Positions 11,841-21,440 of a stretch of 64,000 nucleotides of DNA are shown piece after piece. The stretch spans positions 843,501-907,500 of the forward strand of contig LR746280.1 of assembly GCA_902729315.2 (NCBI GenBank). The letters run 5' to 3'. A program made the position numbers and the translations under genes. The notes under the pieces are model-generated. The model saw only the letters and a program-made list of their open reading frames with translations. It made no database searches and had not been told where the DNA came from. This DNA is from Spirodela intermedia. Taxonomy: Eukaryota > Streptophyta > Magnoliopsida > Alismatales > Araceae. Within the stretch, counting starts at the first letter, position 1, and each line of letters starts with the position of its first letter.

Positions 11841-14000
11841 ATTGAATGTGTAGTAAATTTTGATAGAACTATTAACATAGATTTATGGAAAAAGAGAGTG
11901 AAGGCAATTCACGAAGCATTTTATAAAAAGAAAAATTAGTTGATGAAGATTGAAATGAATTATATTTGAAAGTAATAAGTACAATCCAATTATTTCTGAC
12001 TGATGAGGTAATGAATAGCATTTTCAGAATAGAAATTACTATTTATTTATGGAAGAAATTAAAAATGTTACACCTATAATTTTATTATAAATATAAAATA
12101 TGTAAACTCGTAATTATATGACTGAAGTATGTGCAATGAAATAAATATGTTAGACAATGTGGATACATTAAATAAGTTGATCTCACAACTTCTTAGTTTT
12201 AAAGTTAAGTTGGAGGAAGAAAATCAATTGTTCTTCTTCTCTTATTGTTATCTCAATTTTATAATCACTTTGTGGCAATTATCTTATGTGGCAAAGACAA
12301 TTTGAAGATGAAAGAAGTTAAATCTACATTACTATCAAATGATGTTAAAAAAAATAAAATTTACAAGTATTGAGTGTTTGATAATAAAAGGTTTAAGCCA
12401 AGAAAGAAGGTAGAAAAATAAAGGTGGCAAAAAATCATTTCAACCCAATTTAAATGGTAATGGTAGATGTCACTATGACTAGTAATAAGGTTGTTGGAAA
12501 ATTGACTATTTAGAAACTTTGTGATAAGTTTAAATAGGAGGACATACTATGTGGAAGCTACTGTCAGTATTGACTCAAAAATTGAATGAGATGTTCTAAA
12601 TTTTTCTTAGGCACCGATTCTTTATTCTATTTGATGCTTGTGCATCTCATGATGGACGGAAACTTCTCATAAGCAATAGTATCAAGTGTAAAATGATAGG
12701 CTAATAATAATAAAAGTTAGGATGCTTGATGAAGTAGTTAAAACTTTGATATATGTAAGGTATGTATATGCCTACATAGAAAGTTTTATCTTTTAAGTTC
12801 ATTACATGCAAATGATTATTTTTACATCGGTGTTAATTGTATTTCGAAAATAAAAATTCGTATTTAATTGTTATAAATAGAGAGAAAATTAGATTTTTAT
12901 ACAATTTGATTGGTTTTATCTATGTGATGTAACAGATACATCATATTTTGAAGAAACCCTTATGAGATGGGAGAGCAGCATGCTAAACATCGTACTCTTA
13001 GGAGGGACCGTGTCATGTCAAATTCATAGCTAAGCTGACCATCTATCTGCCATAAAAGCAAGAGCTTGGAAAACGGGTGGCAGCAGTTCGATTGCAACTC
13101 GGAATGAGTTCGGTGAATACTTGGGCTTCTTCGCCTCGTCCTCGAGTAGACTTGTGAACCTTTCTGTTACTTCCAAAGTCCTTTTCTTTTGTTTGAATAA
13201 GCGAATGAGAATGGCAGGCTTGTAGTCACTCTCTCGCTTCATTGCGTTCGTTTATCGCAGGTGTCACTCGGGATCCGTGGTGCCTTTGTATTTAGAGAGA
13301 TGATGCTATCATGTTGTTTATTACATGCTAGGCTTGAAAAAAAGAGATGCTAGAATTCTACAACTATGAGAAGCTTATGAAATTGATTTTTGTACATTAT
13401 TTATTCTTGGTAAACAATGTAAAGTTAACATTGCAGCTGTTATTATGAAAATTAAAGTATTTTGTCATTGTTATAGATGACTTCTCTAGATTAGTATGAT
13501 CTATTTTTAAAACACAAGCGAGAAATGCTTGATTCATATAAAGACTAAAAATCTAAAGTTGAAAAATAAAGAGAAAAACATATAAGATTTTAAAGAAGAT
13601 ATAGTTAGTCACGACTATTACTCAAACACCCCAGCAAAATATGATAATTAAAATAAAAACATTGTTTGAAAGAACACAATATATCAGAGCATTTATACAG
13701 CTTTCAAAGTAGTTTTGAGTTGAGGACGTCATCACAACATATTATTTAGTAAACTTATCTCCTTAAACATCACTTAGATACAAGACAATTAAGTTTGGTT
13801 AGTAAACAAGTAAAATAATTTTATCTATAATTTTTTAGATGCCACACTTATGTTTTAATATAAGATAATAAGCGGACAAAAGGAGATGCTAAATCAAAGG
13901 AATGTATTGCGTTAAGATATAAACATGATGTCAAGAGTTATAAATTTATGCAATCCAATCATTCATAAAACATTGCTCAATGATATTCGATGAAATGCCA
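11840..14000 (+). mobile_element. Degenerate Ty1-copia retrotransposon relic (gag-protease-integrase)
   Basis: With many stops and frameshifts, plus-strand frames give copia polyprotein blocks in order. A gag-like segment (about 11850-12580) includes INIDLWKKRVKA and a later ISQLLSFKVKLEEE block. A protease-like DACASH occurs near 12625, where active elements have DSGASH. An integrase core (about 13440-13990) has IDDFSRL near 13475 and TPQQN near 13630. No LTR pair was found, and the gap 12950-13270 holds sequence of different composition. The element is dead and old. Family is fairly sure; the lineage within Copia is not assigned. Confidence 0.75.
12950..13270. other. GC-contrasting island inside the copia relic, with a 70-codon minus-strand frame
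   Basis: Around 320 bases of roughly balanced GC lie between the protease and integrase parts of an otherwise very AT-rich relic. The minus strand is open from an ATG at 13242 to 13030 (70 residues), with a basic start and a hydrophobic end. I do not recognise the product. It could be an inserted piece of organelle DNA or a less decayed part of the element. Confidence 0.3.
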
Positions 14001-14149
14001 GTGTTGGAGAAAACCCAACGTAATGGTAATACTTTTTGATTAAAGTGGAGTTCAATGAATAGTCATACAGAGTTTGTAGAAATTCAGATAATTTTACGAA
14101 TTAATATGATCATTTTTATTAATCAGATTATAAGTCTTTGAAGAAGAAA

Positions 14150-15545
14150 AGATGTTAGGGTTTTGCTTACAGCGACTTTTGTTGTTCCTGTCCTTCTGAC
14201 TTCGCTAGATTTTTGTATATTTGCTGGAGGAAATAACATCGGCTATGTGGGTAAATTATAACATCCTTGTTTTTCAACAATAATGGCGACCTTCTGCCTT
14301 TAATAGAGGGGGACCTGCTGACTACCTGGAGGAAAGCTTCTCCCAACCCAGGGATCGCTCAGCGAATCCCGGGTTTGCAGCGGACGAGGCCCCGCGGGGA
14401 AGACCTCCTTCCTCGCCGTCCTACAGTCCCTGCTCCTCAGAGTTAAACGAGGGGCATTTGTATCCTCCTTTCAGTCACCCACAAAGATAAACCTCGTCAC
14501 GCATTGGCCATTCCTTGGGAGGATGATCAGAAGAGAAAACCCTAATTTTCATCTCCCAGTGGGAGACTTCCGAGTAGATCCGGACATGCTCAGAGGATAG
14601 CGAGGGCAAAGGCCGTTGAAGCCCTGCTTTCCTTCCCCATGGACGTCGCCACGATGCATGACGCCGTCTGAGGAGAGATCCACGCCTGTAACCAAAAGAG
14701 AAAGAACAGCGTAAGCACAATACAGCGTCCCTCGAGGAGACGTCGTACCCGACTTCGCCTGCAGACTTGGCGGCAGGCAGAGGTTGTGGTTGAAAGGCGC
14801 GTCTGGAGGTCACAGGCGAGAGAAGCCGAGTAAACCAGAAGGTGGAGTTGGGTGCGGAGCATGGAAGAAGCGGAGGTTAATGGAGTGGGCAATTAGCTTG
14901 AAGGACCTGAAGGGCATGGCGTAGGGAGGCGGCGTTTAAAGAGCTCGGAGACCAAAAGGGTACAAGCCATCGGATCCGACCGCCTCCACTCTCGCCCAAC
15001 TGAGACAAAGCTGGCAGTAGAAACAGCTAGATGAACAACAGAAGGTTTCCATTAGAATTATACTATTTCTAACAGTCTGGATCCTGTAAAGACCAGTGGG
15101 CTGCCGAGCAGCACACTTTTGGGGCGGGGCGGAGTAGCAGCGTATGAAACGTCCTCTCCGGGCTTTTCCGAATCCCCCCCAGCCACATTCTGTGGGGGAA
15201 AAGGAAGTCGGGGGGATCTCCGTGCCCTACAAGAACACGAGATGGGTCAGTGGCAGAAAACCCGAAAGCACTGTCGAGCATCCAAAAGATAACGCTTTAC
15301 CAATCACTAGAGGATATGTTGCCCCCTTGCCGAGGATACAGTACCGAGGCTATGCACAGAGGCCCCGAATCTTGCAGGGTGCGGCAGCTCGCTATGATGT
15401 CCGGGGCAGGAGCTGTTTGATCCGGAAGTCTAGTTGAAGAACTGGTCTTCCTAAATCGAGTGCGGCTAGGCTGCCCTTAAAAACCCTGCTGGTTTCCGTA
15501 GGGATGGGGGCGAATAGCCGGACGGAGAGATGCCCCCGCCTTTTC
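14150..15545. other. GC-rich unassigned island upstream of the BELL gene
   Basis: After the AT-rich relic the composition switches to GC-rich for about 1.4 kb. Both strands have patchy open frames (minus 14475-14892, plus 15144-15437, minus 15058-15189 behind a strong pyrimidine-rich AG), but I could not join them into a phase-consistent gene or recognise a family. It may be a decayed gene, captured gene pieces or organelle-derived DNA. Confidence 0.35.
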
Positions 15546-17409
15546 TTTTTGCTTTATTATTTTTTATGGAAGAGTGACTCTTCATTGCCCTCTCTCATCG
15601 AGAAAGAGCGGGAGAGGAGTGCCACAATATCTATCCCGAGATTTGTCAGAGATCTTCATAATAGATTTCGCTGAGATCATCAGCCAGTCCTCCCCTTCCC
15701 AACACTGCGTTCCCTGGAACTGTGCAGGAGGAAAGGGGGTCGAGGAATGACCAGTTTCTATCCTTGATCGTCCCCGTCTTCTGTCTCCTCCCGAGTTTCT
15801 TGCCGCTAAGACCTCTCCGCTCAGAAAGGGCTGGGTTTTCCCAGTTTTGCCCGCCGGGTTCTTGAGGGGAAAAAGGTGCGAGAGACGCGAGGGTGGGAAG
15901 AAAGCGAGGACTCTTTGTCTGCAGCGTGGGAGAAAAAACTGCTGCGAGAGACGCGAGCCAGCAGTATATGGAGAATCCGGATTTTTTGGTGGCGACGATA
16001 ATTGCGGAGAGAAGCAGATGGAGATGATGGGGAGGGCAGGGGTTCAGAAGGAAAGGAGGGATGGACCCCCAAAAGCCTGCAACACGGGTGAGGCTCTGCT
16101 CCCTCTCCTCGTTGTTTCTTTTCCCTCCTCCCACAGCCCTTCCTCCCTCTCTCTCTCTCTTCCCCGACTGGTGGTGCAGCTTCTATATGCCCTGTATATT
16201 TCTCTCTCCCTCGGAGGCGAGCTTTTGGGAGTGGGCCGTGTACATCGCTATCTGCTAAAGCTCTCCTGGCTCGTTCCCGCAGGTGTTCTTTCCCTGCTTT
16301 GGCTCATTTCGCTGGAGAATCACGCCGGTTTCATCCTCGCGAGAAGAAGCCAAAAATCAGCTCCCTTCTGGTTCCACGGAAAGTCGGCACAGCGCAGCCC
16401 GTCACCTCAAAATTTCTGGTTTGTTTACTCTCTCCGTTGTCTTACTCTCTCCTTGCGTCCTCGAGAGGTAACAAGAACATGAACGGGGCGAGGAGGAGCT
16501 GGGCATCTAGTGACCTGGAAATGACCGGTCCTCTGTGTTCGGCTTGGAACCTCATTCCTAATCAATCATATGACCGGGAGGAGGAGCATCCCTCCCGTGA
16601 TTCCTCTGCCGCGGGGGCATTCCATGCATGGGCTTTTTGGGTGTCTCGCACTGTTCTTGGTTTTTAATATTAGCCCTCTGGCATCCTGCTCTGCTTGCAT
16701 GGAGCGCTCCTGGCCGGGCGGTGAGAATGGCAGATTCGGGCTATTTTATTCTCCGATCAATCATAGGGCGATTAAACCCAGGTTTCTTTATTACGCCGAT
16801 CAATCTCTTTTTGTCCTTGTTCTTCTCACGACGATGCCCACTTCACAGAGAGTTAGAGAGAGAGGGCTAGACTGACAGCGAGTAAGAGAAAGAGAGAGAG
16901 AAGGGGGGGGGGGGAGGGTAGAGTTGGCCTCATGATTCCCCTTGAGCTCTGGACCCCTCTTGGAAGGGCGAAAGGAAGGGCAAATTTCTCTCTGGAGGAG
17001 TCAGCGGAGAAAATCTACCCATTCCATCTGATGTTTGCATATTTCTTTTCCTCTGGGAGGAAAGCAGCGGAGGTGATAGATGCCTGGCAAAGTTAGTACG
17101 CGCTTTTGTTTTGTTGCCTATTTTTGGGTGGCGAGCGGCCTCACCGTTTGGCGGGCACTCGACGAGGCCGCCGCTTCCTTCTTTGAAAGGGCCTTGCGGG
17201 TTGGATTCCCATGCCCGCTCCCCCGCGAGCTCCGCCGTCATCACTCTTCTTCCGTCAGCGCCTGAGAAGGATGACCCACTTCTGCCTGGGTATTATTCGG
17301 TGTTCTTCCTCCCTGGCGGCTCGGCCTGACAAGAGAGCAATCAGTTAGTCGGTCCTGTTCTTATATATCCCCCTTGTCTTTCTCCTCCTCCTCCCCTTTT
17401 GTTATCTGG

Positions 17410-17451
17410 ATGTCTCCAGTTTACCGCCATGGCGGGCTTCGCTTCCTCTGA
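17410..17451 (+). CDS. Short upstream ORF 1 in the ATH1-like leader (13 codons)
   Basis: ATG at 17410, stop TGA at 17449-17451. It overlaps the start of the next upstream ORF in another frame. The peptide has no visible features. Relevant only if the mRNA includes this segment. Confidence 0.35.
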   Translation: MSPVYRHGGLRFL

Positions 17452-17590
17452 GTTCTTCCCGAGCAACAGCCGTAGATTGGTTGAATTCTTCCCTCGGATC
17501 TTCAGTCAACCTCGCCTTCGGCGTTTTCTGGGTTTCTCCGTCTTCGTAGCCGTCAGTCTGATATTGCTCACCTTACTTCGATCCTCTTGA
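17429..17590 (+). CDS. Upstream ORF 2 in the ATH1-like leader (53 residues, hydrophobic C-terminus)
   Basis: ATG in a good context (CCGCCATGG) at 17429, stop at 17588-17590, about 590 bases before the main start codon. The peptide begins MAGFASSEFF, has a basic middle (RLRR) and ends in one strongly hydrophobic segment (about residues 33-50) resembling a membrane anchor. From memory, the Arabidopsis ATH1 mRNA has a long leader with upstream ORFs that limit translation, so this may play a similar role. Whether the peptide is conserved is unknown to me. Confidence 0.45.
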   Translation: MAGFASSEFFPSNSRRLVEFFPRIFSQPRLRRFLGFSVFVAVSLILLTLLRSS

Positions 17591-18179
17591 AGGTCGAATA
17601 CGTCGTCTGCGTTTCCAGTTCCCTTCGCCTTCCCGGAGCTTGGGCTTCTGCTCCATCGCCAACCAGATTCTAGTTTGATATTTAGACTGTACTTATGGTG
17701 CCAATTTATCATCTCGCAAGCCCTTTTTTGTGACCTCTCTCTCTCTGTCGATTCAATACGGATCACCAAAGCCAGTTTAGTACTAGTCCCCAACTGTGAT
17801 GATTATTTGAATGCAGGATTGATTTATGCATACTTCGTTCATCCTCTTCTGATATCTGCACTGGCTCCTTCGCTTTGTGCTTTATAAATCTTGCAGTTGA
17901 TCATTGAGCAAAGCCTTTGTCACTCAATCTACAGCTTCCGAGTGAGCTTTGGAACGGAGGTCAAACTTTCTAATTTGGGCCTAAAATAGCTGGAAAGGCG
18001 GCGGTTTTGCGACCTAAGGTCGGATTATTGTCTACACATTTTATCGAAGGCTGGTGAATTATTCAGGAAAAGCCGTGGAACTGATGGCTTGAGCCACTCA
18101 GAGGAAACGGTCAACGCGGCCTTGTTAAGATCCGGCCAGTCCTGAAGATACGGCCACCGAGCTTACGTCGCCCTGAGAT

Positions 18180-20146
18180 ATGGAGAACGACATATTCAGT
18201 GCATCACTGCCGATCACATATCGGGGCGCCATGGGCTTGGATGCGCATGGGTTTTCGAGCTCCCTCATTCACACCAATGAGCTGGAGGATACCAGTCAGA
18301 GGGGAGCAGTAGTCATGGGGAATCATCCTCTGTTTCTGTCTTTCCAAGAAGAAGCCATGGGCAACCTTCATTTGACCGGCCATGAAGGCATGATCGGCCC
18401 AGAGATCCGAGTCTCGAGGGAGAGCTCCTTGCCGTCCGCCTCATTCGACGGTCTTCTTCCCGGAAACCCTAATTTGCAGGATGATATCATGGGGGCCGCC
18501 ATTCCCGCCGTTTCTGTGCTGTCCTCGGAGGATATCAGGACCTTCATTTCCAACAACAGCTCGTCGAATTCAACGTCCGTGACCTGCGCGTACGGCGTGG
18601 AAGAGATGGAGTTCTCCGGTCCGAGAAGATATGTGGACGCCAATGGACAGCTTAGCTATGGAGGAAGCTATGACGAAGTGATGGGACATCAAGTTCTTCC
18701 TGGTAGAAGTCTGGCGACAGTTCGCCCGTCTTGCCATATCCTCTCAGGTTCTAGCTTCAATCCAGAGAAGACCTACTCGTACTCCGCGCTGAACAACGAA
18801 CTTTCTCTGACCCTCGGTTCTAGCCAGTCCGTTATGAACCTCCACGGTGTCCCCGATCAGATATCGGAGGATAGCCGGTGCGGGGAGGCCTCAGAACTAC
18901 TGGTCTGCTCTCAGATCGTTTCCCATTCGGGAAACGGTGCAGGTCCCGGGATGCGACGAGGAGCGAGAGACCATCATCCTAGGGTTGTTGGGCATCCACT
19001 AGAATCAAGATACATGTCCATGGTGGAGCAAGTCCTAGCCGAAGTGGCCGGCTATGCGCTGGAGAATCTGAGCGAGCTCGATGATCCATCAGCGTGGATC
19101 GAAGATGGGACGAGGTCGTCCTTTTCCTCTAGCTGTTCATCTAAGAGAGGGGCCTCCGCCTCCGCGAGTTCCAAAGACTTTGCTCATTCTCCTGGAGACG
19201 TCAGATCTCACGGCTACGTGGAGAAGACGGACCTGATCACCCTACTGGAGGCGGTATGCTGCTCATCACTGCTTCCATATTGCCGAAGCATTGAAAGCTG
19301 TCGTTTGGAATTAATTGACCTCCGTGATGAGCTTGCGCTGGCTTCTCTCTCTGTTGATGGCAGGTTGACGGCGGCTACAATCGGTGCCTGGTTCAGATGC
19401 ATTCCGTCATGTCCAAATTCCAAGTTGCGACCAGTTCTGGTGTGGCTCACACGCCCGCTCGGCTGGCGCTGAGAGCCATCTCCCGCTTTCACGGGTCCCT
19501 GCGGGATAAGATCACCACTCAGATTCTCTCAGCCGGCGAGCATGCCGGTGGCGGGCGAGGGGCAGCGGGGGAGAAGGAGAGGTCCATCGAGTCCTCCATC
19601 CACAAGCAGTGGGCCTCGCAGCAGCTGAGGAGGAACGACCAGCAGACGTGGAGGCCTCAGCGGGGATTGCCCGAGAAGTCCGTCTCAGTTCTGCGGGCGT
19701 GGATGTTTCAGAATTTTCTGCACCCGTGAGTAGCTCCAGTCGTCCATCTTTCGTCGCCTCAAAAATATTTCTGAGACGCAGCGTTGACTTTCACCCTTCT
19801 TCCTCCTGCTCTCAGATATCCTAAGGACAGCGAGAAGCATCTGCTCGCCATCAAGAGCGGGTTGACTCGGAGCCAGGTGCTTTTCATCTCGCCGAGTCTC
19901 TCTTGCCTTGAATCTTTCTTTAACCGATCGATCCCTTCGTCTCTGGGCTCGGGGCTTTCTGTATCTTTTGCCTGATCCTTCTTGGGTTCCTGCCAGGTGT
20001 CCAACTGGTTCATCAATGCCCGGGTGCGTCTGTGGAAGCCGATGATAGAGGAGATGCACTCGGAGGTCAGCAAGAAGAACCAAGCGCAGGAGGGGGCCGG
20101 GGATCGCAGGGGCCGCCCGTGCGCCGGCGGCCAGCGAGTTGGCTAA
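18180..20146 (+). CDS. ATH1: BELL-class TALE homeodomain transcription factor, ATH1-like
   Basis: Four coding exons: 18180-19253, 19364-19725, 19816-19876 and 19997-20146 (TAA), all GT-AG and in phase, giving 548 residues. An in-frame TGA sits two codons before the ATG, which fixes the start. Features: an ELSLTLG (ZIBEL-like) motif in the N-terminal half; a SKY-type helix near 276-300; a BELL domain from about 345; and a three-amino-acid-loop homeodomain at about 454-515 with [12 protein letters not shown], the PYP loop and [15 protein letters not shown]. The sequence around the homeodomain ([16 protein letters not shown]) is close to Arabidopsis ATH1. BELL proteins pair with KNOX partners and act in the nucleus; ATH1 controls meristem, boundary and flowering programmes. 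The C-terminus after the homeodomain is short. Orthology to ATH1 is likely, not proven. Confidence 0.93.
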
Positions 20147-20324
20147 CGATGGTTATGGGCATCTTTAATCGACGTTTTGAATGATTCCCCCTGCCCATCC
20201 GATTCCTGAATATCTTGGCGGGGTCTTTTCTTAATACAAATGTCCATCCAAGTGCCGCTGCTGCTGCGTTCAAGCATATTTCTGGAAATCCGCTTCTGCG
20301 GTAGTTTCATAAGTCCCAATTCCC

Positions 20325-20364
<40 letters not shown>

Positions 20365-21440
20365 TTTAAGTTTTCCGGCCATTATATGCCAAGGATCTTT
20401 GTAATCTTCGATGTGGTTAGGAAGATGAACAGGGCATTGTGTCTGAAACATCCTCGGACTTTTAGCGACATTGTGTGGTTTATGAACATTTGTTAGGCAC
20501 TGGACGTATGGTTACATGCGTGGGCCATGCACGTCACATATGAAATGCAACCAAGATCATAAACTATTAAGAAAGGGTTCACTTTGTGAAGGTGATCATG
20601 AGGTGAAGGAATTCCCCCCTTGTGTGCTGATTTTGAGTCTCAAATCTAATATAGTGTGGTCTGATCATGAGGAAGGCAACGAACTCCTTCCAATGGTGGC
20701 AAGACCATAGGCAGAGATGACAGAACCTCATGTGGTCTGAGTGATTTAACATGATATCAGAGCCAACTAGGTGTGTGTAGCCCCAACTTCTCCTAAATAC
20801 TGGAGTGTTTCGCTAGCCATACAACCTTGGTTTACCTGTAGATGTTGGTCATCAAAGTTTTGTTCCCTAATTCATGATCTGTCTTGTTGAAGAAGTTTTT
20901 TGTGGGAATTTATTATGGTAATGGCCAAAGCGTCTTTGGGTATAGGCAATTAGGCAATATGCAGTTTCTTATCAAACCCATATTTAATCCCTCAAATTGG
21001 TCTCATTTTCTCTACTTAGAAAAAGAGAGCATGTTATTGGTGGTTGAGAGAAGGGTAATTTTATGTGAGATGTTGTTTATGACATCACCTTCATTGTCCT
21101 CATGAGAGCTCTCTAGATTATACTTAGAGTTGCCAAATATCCCAAATGAATTTAAAAGGACAAATTTATCTAAGTTGTTTTGACTAGAAGAAGAAAAAAT
21201 AATTATTTTTTGAAATTAGCACTTGAATCATCAAATCTAAGTTTTAGATTGTAAAAGGAATATGATGTAATGATAAAAATATGGTTTTGGAGCACTATGA
21301 TAGTTGAAGTCAACACAAATGATCTATTTTTGCAAACAACAAAGGATATATGAGAAAAAGAAGTCATTCTTAAGAAAATGATGAAGCCCAAATTTTTAGA
21401 GTAATGACTAAGGCGATGGCCTTGACACAAGGAAACAAAT
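20147..21440. other. 3' flank of the ATH1-like gene and intergenic DNA
   Basis: 20147 to about 20480 is probably 3' UTR. It includes a (GA)n tract at 20328-20362. Beyond 20500 the DNA is AT-rich with no recognised gene; short frames such as 20516-20710 have no identifiable content. Copia-like gag traces start after about 21440. Confidence 0.5.
20328..20362. repeat. (GA)n microsatellite after the ATH1-like gene
   Basis: Pure AG dinucleotide run of about 17 units, roughly 180 bases after the stop codon, so probably in the 3' UTR. Confidence 0.9.

Larger units (their letters stand above)
15546..18179 (+). promoter_or_regulatory. Promoter and long 5' leader of the ATH1-like gene
   Basis: No main coding sequence. 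The region is pyrimidine-rich with several CT/GA tracts (for example 16149-16170 and 16878-16905) and a G run at 16903-16916. Transcription probably starts somewhere in 15.9-17.4 kb, leaving a leader of several hundred bases or more with upstream ORFs. A leader intron is possible but I could not place it. Confidence 0.45.

Noticed and set aside
15058-15480. Two-exon minus-strand gene (15480-15301 plus 15189-15058)
   Set aside because: Both pieces look protein-like and have plausible splice signals, but their phases do not match: the join creates a stop. No family was recognised.
15646-16134. 162-codon minus-strand frame upstream of the ATH1-like gene
   Set aside because: No recognisable content and it lies in pyrimidine/purine-biased promoter or leader DNA of the plus-strand gene.
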